Source: Cucumis sativus
Taxonomy: Eukaryota; Streptophyta; Magnoliopsida; Cucurbitales; Cucurbitaceae
DNA length: 64,000 bases
Direction of reading: 5' to 3'
Assembly (NCBI RefSeq): GCF_000004075.3
Contig: NC_026658.2
Span: 1,612,001-1,676,000 of the forward strand
Shown: one piece after another, positions 44,562-64,000 of the stretch
Layout: each line of letters starts with the position of its first letter
How positions within the stretch are numbered: the first letter of the stretch is position 1
Notes under the pieces: model-generated
What the model was told of the DNA's origin: nothing
Databases searched by the model: none
The model's input: only the letters and a program-made list of their open reading frames with translations
Position numbers and translations under genes: made by a program

Positions 44562-46913
44562 TTGCTCCCCCGCCGGGCCACCGTCCACCGAAACAGACCT
44601 TTGGCGAGGAGGCTCATTTTTTCCTTTTGTTAATTCTTTGATACGTACATGACACAGACTGGCCGAAGACCGTCTTGACCAAATCTATAGTTTGAAGAAA
44701 TATTTTATTTCATTTTCTCTCTCTTTTTTTACTTCAACACAATATATTGAGGGAAGAGAATATGTATTTTTTTTCTCTTTTTTTTACTTATTTTGGATTT
44801 GAGTTTTCTTTTATTTATTTATAATGGTATGATATTCAAAACAAAAATTTGACATGTCCTACATAAATAAAATTTATTATTTATTATTTGTTCATCTAAC
44901 TATTTTCGTTTTCTTATTTAAAGTTGATATAGACGTAATCGAATAGAATAACAACATCCTTGTTAGTCGTAGTTGTAACTCGAACGTGGATAAGTTTTTC
45001 GATAAATTTTGTTGAAATAGTAAATTGATTAAATAATGTATGTAACTCGTGTCGTTTAATTAGACTTGTGTATTTGTTTCATTCTGATATTTAAATTTTC
45101 AAATTTTATGTTTTAGATTTTACATTCTTAAAAGGATCATTGTTTTTTATCCCTTGACTTATAATATTTTAGACTAAATTATCCAAAAGTATATGTATAT
45201 TTTATTTTTGGTAAAAAATGCTTTAAAATTTTTGAAAGTTTAAAATATACATTTAAAGTTTTTAAATGTGTTTAAAATACCCTTGTTGTTAGTTTGGGTG
45301 GAAATCGTTGATAGTTTATCGCGTAAATATGTTTGAATTTTTGGAAATTTCAATAATATACCAGTAAAATATACACTTGGTGTATGAACAAAAACGGTTA
45401 ATACATTTTGCTTCTTCCTATCTTCGTGTAGATCCTACACTCGTTTTTATTAAGTGTTTTCTTAAATTGGTTTATGTAAAATACTAATATTAAAAAGAAA
45501 TAAAACTGGTGTATAGACTATAATGAGAATAAAGAAAACAATAAAGAGATTTTAGGAACTTAAGAGTCAGTTTGGGAGAGGAAAAAAGTTACGGAAAAAA
45601 AGATTATGATAATCCTAGTGTTATTGGGGTTAGAGTTATTACTGGTAGTGTTATGGTAATATGTGTTTGGGAGAAGAATCATTATTATAGTATTATGATA
45701 ATATGCGTTTGTGGAAAAGATTATAATTGTAGTGTTATTATAACTTGTGTTTGGGGAAAAGGTTATAAGTGTAGTATTATGATAAGATGAAGTAGGAAAA
45801 TTTGTAGGGTTATTTAACCCTAATCCCAAAAGTGCAAACCCTTGTTTGGACCATAAACCTTTTCCTAATCCCCTAAATCCCCCACCCCAAACACACTCTA
45901 AATGTTTATGAAAGGTGTACGTGTTGACAAATTTTAAACAATTGTCACATCATTTATCAAGTTCACATAGTTTTTCAAACAAATTGCAATGATGTGGAAG
46001 CAGTCTAGCCATTTACGATTAAATTTCTAAATAATAATAACTAATAATGGTCTAACTTTATTCCAAACCAAACCAGTATGAAAGTTTTATAACAATTTTC
46101 AAAACTATCACCTAAATCAATATTTTTCATAAAATCAGAAGTTTGATATATTTTGATGGATATGCATAGATTGTTACATAAGGCATAATATGTAGAGTGT
46201 AAGAGAAATAATGCATTTAATAAAAAAAAAAAACAAAAGTTATAATGTCACCTTGATAGTTTCTCTCTATAAAGAAATCAATCAACAAGAATATTCTTCA
46301 AGGCAAGCAAAAGCCACGTAGTTGGGAAACGACCAAATTGCCTTTCATCACAACGGTAGATAAAGAAGCAAAAATGAAAACTCCCCATTTTTAGTTTCAG
46401 AAAGGAACAACTACCACTCTCCATTGAGCACAATTCCAGTGGCTTGCGTACTCCTCTAATCCCTTTATCTCCAGGTAAATGAGAAATTTTCATGGGTATT
46501 CATCATACCCGCCCTTTTTTTTTTCTTTCTCACTTCAATTTCTATGTTTTCTTTCGATAATTCGTATACCCTTTTCGTAGAATTGACGGACCTTGTTGTA
46601 ATTTAGGACCGTGGTGGCTGGAGAAGTGGAGTTATTGCTTTGGGCTATACTGTTTATGTGATTGTGGTGTCTTTTGAGTTGGAATTGGATTGATATTCTG
46701 GCTTTAAGCTGAGGAAGAAGACAATTGTAGAAGGCTACAAGTGATTTCTGGTAGTGATTCTCGGTTTCATTTCATCCACCGAAGTAGATTAGTTTTCTTT
46801 CTCAAATTCTGGGTCTTCGGTGAAAGGATTAATTGTTGTGTTCTTCTGTTTCTGATCTCGTGTGTTGAAAGATTGGAGGTAAGATTTAGTTGTGGAGTTG
46901 GGGTTTTGGTGAA
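44562..46913. other. Spacer, PIP gene to PDS
   Basis: It contains the PIP 3' untranslated region, AT-rich sequence, a Tourist-like MITE (45564-45898) and the PDS promoter and leader. A leader intron for PDS is possible, with a donor at CTCCAGGTAAAT near 46474 and acceptors such as TTTTCGTAG at 46572-46580, but the sequence alone does not settle it. Confidence 0.55.
45564..45898. mobile_element. Tourist-like MITE with TAA target duplication and internal minisatellite
   Basis: The ends GAGTCAGTTTGGGAG and, reverse-complemented, GAGTGTGTTTGGGG are inverted repeats of the PIF/Harbinger style. TAA flanks both (45561-45563 and 45899-45901). Inside, 45600-45790 is built of about four diverged units of roughly 45 bp containing GTGTTTGGG, ATTATAnTnGTAGTGTTAT and similar. 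It is non-coding. Confidence 0.75.
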
Positions 46914-56227
<9,314 letters not shown>

Positions 56228-57291
56228 CAATAGCTTTTAGGGTAATTTTGGAAGGAAAAGATTAATAAAAAAAAATTACTTTCACATACTATCAACCATA
56301 GAGACATTTCTGCTCCAATGACACAAATTGTAATGCCATATGTTGGACATAATTTTGATTCCACAGTTACATAAATTAAAAACAGTGTAATTTTTTTTTT
56401 TTATTATTGGAAAAACTTTACACAGATATAAAACACCTCCCTATCATTTTCTAATAATCAAAAGAGTACAAGAGAAATAATATATATAGGCTATAATAAG
56501 CTCCCTAACAAAAAGTAAATAAAAGGGTACAATAAATTAGCCAAATATTCTTGGGGCTCTAAATAGTCCACTAGCCCTTGATTTCCAACAAGATATGATA
56601 TTGATTAAGGAGTTAAAAAGTAATATCTATTCATTTGTAAATGTTCAACCATTTGTATATTGTCATGAAAAAGAATATTCTAAAGGAAAATTTTGTTGTA
56701 CATTCATAATGATAGACCCTAAACAAAATCATCAAACTCAGATGAGACACAAAAAATTGTTTAACATTAATGTTAATGACCACACGTATAATATGATCGA
56801 TAACCATATGAAAAGAAAAGATCAATCAAATGATTTTTGTTTAATGATCGTTACCGGCTCATCCAATTGATTGAGATGATACATATTGATAACATGTGAG
56901 GGTATGAACTTTTTTGAAATGCAAACTGTTATCGTTTAAATATCCATATTCATTTCACCAATTTTTCATATAGAAATTAGAACCGAGTAATTAATTAATT
57001 AAATGTAAGAGAATAATTAATATTGTAGGGATGAATTAAATTTAGTATTATTTAGTATGTTATTACATTAATTATTTAATTATTTCCAATAAAAATGAAT
57101 GAATATTTTTATTCTAAACATTTATTTAATTTAATTACTAAAAATAATTTAATAAATACAAAGTGAATGACAAAACCGCTAAAAATATTTATAAATATAG
57201 CAAAATTTCATAGTCTATCAATGATATTTTGCTACATGTACAAATATTTTTGTTTATTTTGTTATACTAAAAAAAGCTAAATATATGATTG

Positions 57292-57316
57292 TTATATATA
57301 TATATATATATATATA
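57292..57316. repeat. TA microsatellite
   Basis: About twelve TA units within AT-rich spacer. Confidence 0.9.
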
Positions 57317-58308
57317 AAAAGTAAGGGTCATTTGATCATATTCATGTTTTTTGTTTCACATCCCTTATTTCTTGCTTCTCATCCGAACTAAAAACAATAA
57401 TATATTTAATAATTACTTTACTTCTATTTAATTTTGAAAATGAACAAAAATTAAAAGTTCAAATACAAAAGCAGTATATTAAAACCATAATGTAACGAAG
57501 AAATAAATTTAATATTGCTGCTATAAAAAATCAATATTATTTAAAATATAGGATAATTGTTATGAATAGAAAATAAAAATATTTACTAAAAAACGGTTTG
57601 ATGAATTTTGTTATATTTTGTAAATAGTTTCAATATTTTGTTACTCTTGAAAATAACCTATATACTATTTTAATAACTTAAAATAAAAACAAATAAATAA
57701 TTTTATGCTTACATTAAAAAATAAGGAGAATCGTAAAAGTAGCCAATTTGACAAAATATTTACAACATATAGCAAAAATGTTAGATTATATAAATAATAA
57801 TAGGCATAGATAGAATCCAAAAGTTTACTATAGCTTGTAAATATTTTAATTCATTTTGTTATTTAAAAAGAAAAGTTATTAAAAATAGCAATTTATGATA
57901 ATCGAATTAATGTCACTTATATTTTTAAAGTTGTAAAAATAGCAAATTTAAAAATAAATTATTGTTAGATTACCATATAATTATCGTTCTCTTACCATCA
58001 TATTTGTCGAATTTGCCCATATGAAAAAAAAAAAAGTGTTATGAAGTTTTTTTATATTTTTTATTAAGTGCAATTTCCTTTTAAAAGATGTCCCTTAAAA
58101 TAAAAAGAAATTTCTTTTCCTTTTCCCTTAAATATTTTTAGGCTACAAATCCAATAACATATTTTTTATTTACTTAATTAAAATAAAAAGAAATAAATAT
58201 TTAATATAAAGTCGTTAATTAGTTGAATTTATTTTCCCTTTTCCCTTTTCCTTAAGAAAACTTCAAATCCTTTTCCTTTTACAAATCTCCACTCCAAAAC
58301 TCTCTCTT

Positions 58309-58316
58309 ATAAATAT
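58309..58316 (+). promoter_or_regulatory. TATA box of the CAF1-like gene
   Basis: TATAAATA within CTCTTATAAATATTTTGAG, about 115 bases before the start codon, is followed by a CA- and TC-rich leader. It is well placed for this gene. Confidence 0.6.
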
Positions 58317-58427
58317 TTTGAGAACCCAGCAATGATCAATCATCTCTCAACGTAAAAGTATTTGAGGATCGAGTAGAAAATCAAACTCCTTCCCATACTA
58401 ATCCACAAAAGCCTTGCTATATAAATC

Positions 58428-59216
58428 ATGAGTTTATTCGTTCGACAAGTTTGGTATCATAATCTCGCCCAAGAATTGGCCATTCTCAATGACCACCTTT
58501 TCAAGTTTCCAGTGATCGTCATGGACACTGAGTTCCCTGGCTTTCTCCGTTCCACTCCCAGAGGTGCTCCCCAGGAACATCTCTACCAAGATTTGAAGTT
58601 CAATGTAAACCATTTGAAAATTCTTCAACTGGGTCTCACTCTGATGGATGAGAATGAGCATGTTGGGTTGTCTTGGGTGTTCACCTTTTCTGATTTTGAT
58701 GAACAAACAGACCTCTCTAGTCCTACGTCAATGCAATATTTGAAGAACAACAAAGGGTTTGAATTCAAGAAACAAAGGAAAGACGGAATTCCATCGGCTG
58801 AATTCCGACGTGCATTTCTGCCAATCTTCTCTAGCAATCGAATAACCAAATGGATCACATTTCATGGTATTTACGATGTTGCTTACTTATTGAAGTTAAT
58901 GATAATCAAAGCCATGCCCGAGTCCATGGTGGAATTTGCTATTATAGCTCAACGTTTCCTTGGTACAGTCAATGACCTCAAGTACATGATTGGCCATTGT
59001 GAACGTTTAATGAAGGGTGAACTCGGACTTAAGAGACTTGCCGAGTTACTTGATGTGAACGACACTGTTTTCAGTGGTGGCTCTGATAGTTTGTTGATAG
59101 CTTTGGCATATGTGAAGATGAAGAAGCTAAAACTTTCGTCGGAGAATACTGGTGGATTTTTGTATGGTTTTCAATACAGAATTAGAGGATATAAAACCTT
59201 TTGTTATCGTTATTAA
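58428..59216 (+). CDS. CAF1-type poly(A) deadenylase (CCR4-NOT subunit family)
   Basis: Single exon, 262 aa, which is slightly short for the plant family (about 270-285). It belongs to the DEDD nucleases: the first motif VIVMDTEFPGF gives Asp33 and Glu35, FHGIYDVAYLL gives Asp150, and FSGGSDSLLIAL gives Asp220, so all four catalytic acids are kept. FNVNHLKILQLGLTLMDENE and the region around SWVFTFSDFD fit CAF1 substrate-domain signatures. The family shortens mRNA poly(A) tails in the cytoplasm as part of CCR4-NOT, and plant intronless members are often stress-induced. Residues 92-105, normally acidic and S/D-rich, read DEQTDLSSPTSM. It is the intact first unit of a tandem array with three broken copies downstream. 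Divergence from canonical CAF1, for example HGIYD for HSGYD, suggests a specialised or fast-evolving paralogue. Confidence 0.92.
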   Translation: MSLFVRQVWYHNLAQELAILNDHLFKFPVIVMDTEFPGFLRSTPRGAPQEHLYQDLKFNVNHLKILQLGLTLMDENEHVGLSWVFTFSDFDEQTDLSSPTSMQYLKNNKGFEFKKQRKDGIPSAEFRRAFLPIFSSNRITKWITFHGIYDVAYLLKLMIIKAMPESMVEFAIIAQRFLGTVNDLKYMIGHCERLMKGELGLKRLAELLDVNDTVFSGGSDSLLIALAYVKMKKLKLSSENTGGFLYGFQYRIRGYKTFCYRY

Positions 59217-59472
59217 CCAAAATCATTACCACCTTTCGGTTGGAACAGTGTAATCTTGAAACTCTGTTGATATATAATGCTATATTCTTAATGCTATATT
59301 TTTAGTATTCTTTTTTTAGTTAAATTTTTCTAACGGTTATTTTCATCCTCATCAGGTGTGACTCAATATAATTGTGTTAAAAGAGGATCTTAATAATACA
59401 TGCATTCAATTATAGTTATAATTTTGATATTAGTTTTAATTTGGTATATATTTATTTAAGTTGATATATAAT

Positions 59473-60087
59473 GCCCTAGAACACTCCATAAGTAGTCCAC
59501 CCTTCATTCACTCACCCTCTTTCTATTTTTAACAACATTGAGGTACTAATTTTCTATCTAATTACACCCTTATTCCCCTTTACTGCTATCTAAGTACCTA
59601 AAAAGTATTCTCCTAGTCTTGGCACATCTGGTAGCAATTCAAAATAATTATATCTCACATTTTCATGGACATATAAGAATATTTACTTTAATATTTTATA
59701 AATCATTTGTCTTCAACCCAAGGGCCTTTATTTATTTCCCTTTCTTCTATAGATATGTAAATAGAGCTAGATTGTTAAGCACTACTTTTGTCATTCAAGT
59801 AAGATATATATATGCATATCAATATTTATCAGGTTCCCAATAGTTCTGTTAACATATGTTGTTTCTCTTATTTCCATCTTTTGGGAATTACAAAAAGTTG
59901 TTAAATTTGATTTATGGTGTAAGAGAATGAAATTAAATGCGATCAACAATACATTTGGTTAATCATCATCTAAGTCTTTAAATTTCTCATTCTCTTGCAA
60001 TATGAGTTTGTTCTCTCTCCCTTTCTCACTTTGGTTCGTGGACCCTCTCTAATCAGCAACACTATATAGTGCAACCGCAACCAATGG
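59473..60087. repeat. Copy of PDS intron 11 segment
   Basis: It aligns with 54192-54800 as described there. This copy carries about 25 extra bases (GAGGTACTAATTTTCTATCT at 59540) absent from the intron and lacks some bases the intron keeps, so neither present copy is simply the parent. No PDS exon sequence accompanies it. Confidence 0.9.
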
Positions 60088-60539
60088 CCTATACCATCCC
60101 TTTAGCTTACATATCATAACAATTGACCAGCATATCTTTGGGGTGTTTTTAGTTTATGGATTTTGTTAATTATGTGAACTCTAAAATCTGATTAAGGATG
60201 TATTTTGATTTTGGATATGACGAGGGCGTGGGAATCTAGTTGAGATGACTAGATGCTCTAGCTGATACTCTGTTCTCATTTCATTGTATTTTGAAGAATA
60301 GTCTATTTTTATTCGATTAATGAAAGGTATCCATTTTAAAAAAAGATTTCTTCTATTTTCCATCGTCTTACTCTTTGTTTACTGAAAGTCCATTAGCTCC
60401 ATGATGTAATTCAAAGTTGGATTTGGATCCTTCCTCTTATTCAAGAATTCAATCGGCCATTCTCAATAGGAGAATGATTATTTGATGGTTGAATGTAACT
60501 AATTAGTTGTTGTAACTGATTAGTTTGAAGAAAATAGAA

Positions 60540-60662
60540 AAAACACCTAATAACAAAATAACAGAAAAAACAGCTGATAACAAAAAAACAACTAATAACA
60601 GAAAAAACAGCTAATAACAAAAAACAACTAATAACAGAAAAAACAGCTAATAACAGGAAAAT
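60540..60662. repeat. 34-bp class minisatellite, about three copies
   Basis: Units such as ACAGAAAAAACAGCTAATAA alternating with CAAAAAACAACTAATAAC repeat three times or more with small changes. Confidence 0.85.
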
Positions 60663-60694
60663 AGTTAATATCATCTGTTTATTATGACTGCATC

Positions 60695-60985
60695 ATTCCA
60701 CCATGGCGGAGTCCATGGTGGAATTCGCCGTCATAGCTCAACATTACCTTAGTACAGTCAACGACCTCAAGTACATGATTGGCAATTGTGAACAATGGTG
60801 AAGTGGGACTTAAGACGCCGAGTTATTCACAATGGTGAAGTGGGACTTAAGACGCCGAGTTACTCGATGTGAACGACACTATTTTCAATGGTGGTTCGGA
60901 TAGTTTGTTGATAGCTTTGACGCATGCGAAGATGAAGAAGATGCTCAAGTTTCCGCGGAAGAATGCTATGGATTTTTTTATTGAA
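60695..60985 (+). pseudogene. CAF1-like pseudogene 1
   Basis: It matches the intact gene from MPESMVEFAIIAQ to KMKKLKLS (AGTCCATGGTGGAATTCGCC, then AACGACCTCAAGTACATGAT, then TTCGGATAGTTTGTTGATAG). The 5' half, including three of the four catalytic positions, is missing. A 37-bp internal tandem duplication (60792 and 60829) and a deletion break the frame. It ends before the conserved C-terminus. Confidence 0.85.
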
Positions 60986-61269
60986 GACTCATTAAAATAA
61001 TCTATTTTCTGTTAACCGGTTAAGTTAGTGGGTAGGTGGTAGAACAAAGTGGTTTTTATTTTTAGTAAGTGTATCAATTTTTTTTGTAAACCTTTGATAA
61101 AGAGATTTTAATTGATTATTCACATAGGAAAGAAGAAAGTAAGTTTTTTTTTGTAAGCCTTTAATAGGACATTTTAATTGATTATTTAGATATGAAAAAA
61201 GAAAGTAGTTTTCTGGTTTGGCCTGCTGAATTTTTTTTCTCTATCCATAAGGTGTCTAGAATTTTTCCA

Positions 61270-61330
61270 ATAATTTTGTATGGTTTTTCAACACAGAATT
61301 CGAGAATATAAAACATTTTGTTATCCAGCA
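61270..61330 (+). pseudogene. CAF1-like pseudogene 2, 3' end only
   Basis: TTTTGTATGGTTTTTCAACA followed by AGAATTCGAGAATATAAAAC matches the FLYGFQYRIRGYKTF codons at the end of the intact gene, with a one-base insertion. It could be the displaced 3' end of pseudogene 1 after an insertion at about 60985, since the order fits. Confidence 0.7.
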
Positions 61331-61534
61331 CTATATTATTACTCGAACCCATTACCACCTTTCTAATTTTTTCAACCCACCTCATTACCCAACCTCATTG
61401 CCTTTCCCCACGATAGCTTTCAATCCAACCATCTTTCTAACTGCAGCGACTTCAATATATCTCATTCTCATTCGTATTAGTTGCTACTCATTCCATCGTT
61501 TAAAATCCCCATAAGCCCAAATTATATTGTATTC

Positions 61535-61907
61535 TCAACAATCAAATAACCAAATGGATCACATTTAAGGACATTTACAATGTTGCTTATTTATTGAAGC
61601 TAATGATGATCAAAGCCATGCCGGAGTCCAGGGTGGAATTCATCATCATAGCTCAACGTTTCCTTGGTACAATCAACGACCTAATTGTGAACGTTTGACC
61701 AATGGTGAACTCGGACTTATGAGACTTGCCGAGTTACTGGAGGTGAACGACACTATTTTCAATGGTGGTTCTGATAGTTTGTTGATAGCTTCGGCTTGTG
61801 CGAAGATGAAGAAGCTGAAGCTTTCTCGAGAGAATGCTGATGGATTTTTGTATGGTTTTCAATATAGAATTCAAGGATATAAAACCTATGCAATACTATA
61901 TTATTAA
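61535..61907 (+). pseudogene. CAF1-like pseudogene 3
   Basis: It begins at the codons for SNRITKWITF (CAATCAAATAACCAAATGGA) and continues to the stop after YGFQYRIQGYKTYAILYY. The third catalytic Asp is Asn (KDIYNVAYLLKLM). A deletion removes the KYMIGHC codons and shifts the frame, giving a stop at about 61697. An open 70-codon frame resumes at 61695 (MTNGELGLMRLAELLEVND), keeping the last Asp. The N-terminal half is absent. Confidence 0.87.
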
Positions 61908-62960
61908 CCCAACTCATTACCACCTTTCCAAAACTTCCAACCCAAGCATAGTACCTTATTACCCAACCTCATTGCTTTTCCACAATAACTTTCTATCGTC
62001 TAAAATCTCCATAGGCCCAAGTTACATTGTCTAAAATCTCCATAGGCCCAAGTTACTTGCTACTTTTCACAACAACCCCGATGAATAAAATGGTGAAGTA
62101 TTTGAATATATTAATTAATGGATGAGATGGATCGATAATAGTAATGTATGCAAAAAACTCGATCACTAAGCAGGTTGCCTTTTAGCTTTGGATGTAAATA
62201 TAGCGTGTGTTAGGATCTTTAGATTTTGTAACTATTAGGAAGGAATTTAAGTTAGGTTAATATGGGATAGTGCAAACTGTCTAAACTTGAAAATATATGA
62301 TATATAATGCTATCTTTGAGTATTATTCCTTTTTCTTATACATTTTTAGTATTCTTTTTTTAGTTATATTTTTCTACTTTTTTATTTTATATAATTGGAT
62401 TAAAAGAGGATCTTAATAATATACGAAATATATTCGAGCTACACTTAGCTTGTATAAAAAGAGGTGGATGTTAGAAGAAGAAACTATATAAAAAAAAAAA
62501 AAAAAAAAAAACTTGATTTGAGAAACCTCAAAGAAGAATAATAAGTAATTGATTTTATTTTCTGTGATGAATTGAACTACACACTCGATATACTAACTTA
62601 GACATCAAAGTAGAATAAGTTCAACATCACATTGTTGCAAGAATAGAATCTCTTACGTAGGTCAACTTGAAACAACTAAAATTGAGGATCACGAATTAAA
62701 GAAAAACCTACAATATCATCCAACAAGATCTAAACAAATCCAATAAACCTATCACGAAAGAAAAAGTATCTAATAAAGAAAAAATGAATTAGATGAAGAA
62801 ATATATAATGTAATATGAATGATAATAACAATATAGTTTTTATAAGGAAAGGATTGGACGTGTGAAGTATAAGCGGGAAATGTTTTTATTGTTATCATTT
62901 ATATATAAAACTTTATAATTTTAATGGCTTTGATTTAGGTTTATAACGTTAACTTCTCTG
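61908..62960. other. Repeated flanks of the CAF1 array and spacer
   Basis: 61920-62055 repeats phrases of 61370-61530 (ACCCAACCTCATTGC) and includes a two-copy direct repeat around TAAAATCTCCATAGGCCCAA (62000 and 62032). 62300-62420 repeats the 3' flank of the intact gene. A poly(A) tract lies at about 62480-62511. The rest is AT-rich and empty. Confidence 0.65.
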
Positions 62961-64000
62961 CTTCCTCTCTCTTACTTCTTTCTTCTAGCCGCGCCGAAAT
63001 TTCTCTCTGATCACTCTCTCCCGCGCTCCAATCTCTCTCTTCTTTCCCTCTTTCCTTCCGTTGTTCCTCCATAGCTTTTTTTTCTTCACTTCCTCACTTG
63101 GGTCGGCTGCATTTTTCTTTCTCTCTTAGTCTCCTCTGACCCTTCTTTGTAATTCCCTCTTTACTTTGTGCTGCATGTCATTGCTGATTTTGGAAATTGA
63201 ACTTCGTGTCTGCTTGGTCTGGGTGTTTTTGGGTAATGTTCTTTATACTGATTTTGGGTTTTTCTTAATTTTTGTTTTCTTCTTCTGTACTTTGAATTCT
63301 GTTTTTTTTTTTTTTAATTTATTGTGTGAACTTTGAAGGTATTCATTTGATATTGGATTTTTATATTGAAATGGGATTAAGAAGGAAAAGTGCAGCTCTT
63401 TGCATATTGGTAGTGAAAGAATTGGTGGTTAGGGACAATTTGTGGGTTAGAATGTTTTAATAGGCTCTATTGTTAGCAGTTTTTGTTTAGAGCCTATTTT
63501 CCTTGGCTGCTAGGCGTGAGTAATTTCTAGCTTGATTTATGAAGAAGTGGAACAATTTCATTAGTTCTGTTGTTTGATTCCATTAAAAAAAATTACCGCC
63601 ACTTCTCTCTCATTTTGAAGGGTTGGTAGATGAGATGACTTGAGAAGAATTGAATTATTGGGGATAAGATATGCTGAGATTGTGGGATTTATTTGTGGAG
63701 TAAGATTCCGAATATTTGATATGAAATGGAGTGCCAATTTGATTCTTGAGTTTACAATTTGTACTGTGAAGTCTAATTAGATTTGATTTCATGATATATT
63801 AATACGTCTTTCTTTTGGATTGTGTTGACAGAATGTCTTGTGCCACCGTATAGCCATTGATACACCTAAAACCGCACAAGCCAACGGGATTAAAAAATAA
63901 AATGCTGCACGGATTAAGTTGGATATTTCGTTGATAAATTCAAATAGGAAGGGCAGGGGGAGGAGCTAGTGTGGGGAACCATTTCTTGGAATGGAAACTC
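62960..64000 (+). other. Leader and first intron of a gene that runs off the right edge
   Basis: A TC-rich block at 62955-63130 (CTTCCTCTCTCTTACTTCTT and similar) has the look of a plant 5' untranslated exon. A T-rich intron-like stretch follows, with an acceptor TGTTGACAG ending at 63831. The exon after it has short frames only: ATG at 63833 (6 codons) and ATG at 63902 (10 codons, MLHGLSWIFR), then another ATG at 63991 that stays open to the edge. The product cannot be named. The short frames could be upstream ORFs. Confidence 0.5.

Larger units (their letters stand above)
56228..58427. other. Spacer, PDS to CAF1-like gene
   Basis: This is the PDS 3' untranslated region, a T-run with a LINE-like look at about 56391, then 1.8 kb of very AT-rich sequence. 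It includes a TA microsatellite (57292-57316) and the words AAATATAGCAAAATTTCATAG (57193, split by chance from similar text near 57770), which recur as dispersed repeats. No gene is visible. Confidence 0.6.
59217..60690. other. CAF1 3' flank, copied PDS intron and minisatellite
   Basis: 59265-59400 is the 3' flank of the CAF1 gene and is repeated near 62300-62420. 59473-60087 is the second copy of PDS intron 11 sequence. 60540-60662 is a minisatellite. The rest shows nothing. Confidence 0.7.

Overview
The window is plant nuclear DNA. It shows intron-rich genes with GT-AG borders, AT-rich introns and spacers, chloroplast-targeted proteins encoded in the nucleus (VIPP1, phytoene desaturase, a thylakoid-lumen FKBP), and remnants of Ty3/gypsy, LINE and MITE-type elements. 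The codon and protein style fits a dicot. A cucurbit is my best guess, from general familiarity with its repeats only, and is not proven here.

Layout. 1-480: decayed Ty3/gypsy pol on the minus strand. 774-7352 (+): a seven-exon CIA30-family gene (complex I assembly) with a duplicated exon, a GC-AG intron and a LINE remnant. 9621-16737 (+): a ten-exon TBC RabGAP of the TBC1D22 type. 17698-19075 (-): a short THA8-like PPR protein, arranged head-to-head with a one-exon 169-aa protein of unknown function at 19313-19822 (+). 21083-25000 (-): a seven-exon thylakoid-lumen FKBP (FKBP16-3 type). 28399-30214 (+): RNA polymerase subunit RPB8, with a telo-box upstream and a LINE in its leader. 31701-40619 (+): eleven-exon VIPP1/IM30. 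44337-44561 (+): a PIP-type secreted peptide precursor. 46914-56227 (+): fourteen-exon phytoene desaturase (PDS), complete. 58428-59216 (+): an intronless CAF1-type deadenylase followed by at least three decayed copies. 62960-64000: the leader of a further plus-strand gene whose coding part lies beyond the window.

The genes do not form a pathway cluster, as is usual in plants. Four are plastid-related (PDS, VIPP1, the FKBP and probably the PPR protein), which I treat as coincidence. All CDS models were built by joining exons whose phases agree and whose products match known families end to end. Total lengths are multiples of three: 225, 456, 247, 227, 144, 332 and 576 aa for the spliced genes.

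I see no convincing undescribed biological system. The most informative oddities are: the tandem CAF1 array, into which about 600 bp of PDS intron 11 has been copied; a duplicated exon in the CIA30 gene; two MITEs with clean three-base target duplications; a long fold-back element; and the repeat-rich leader of the PIP peptide gene.
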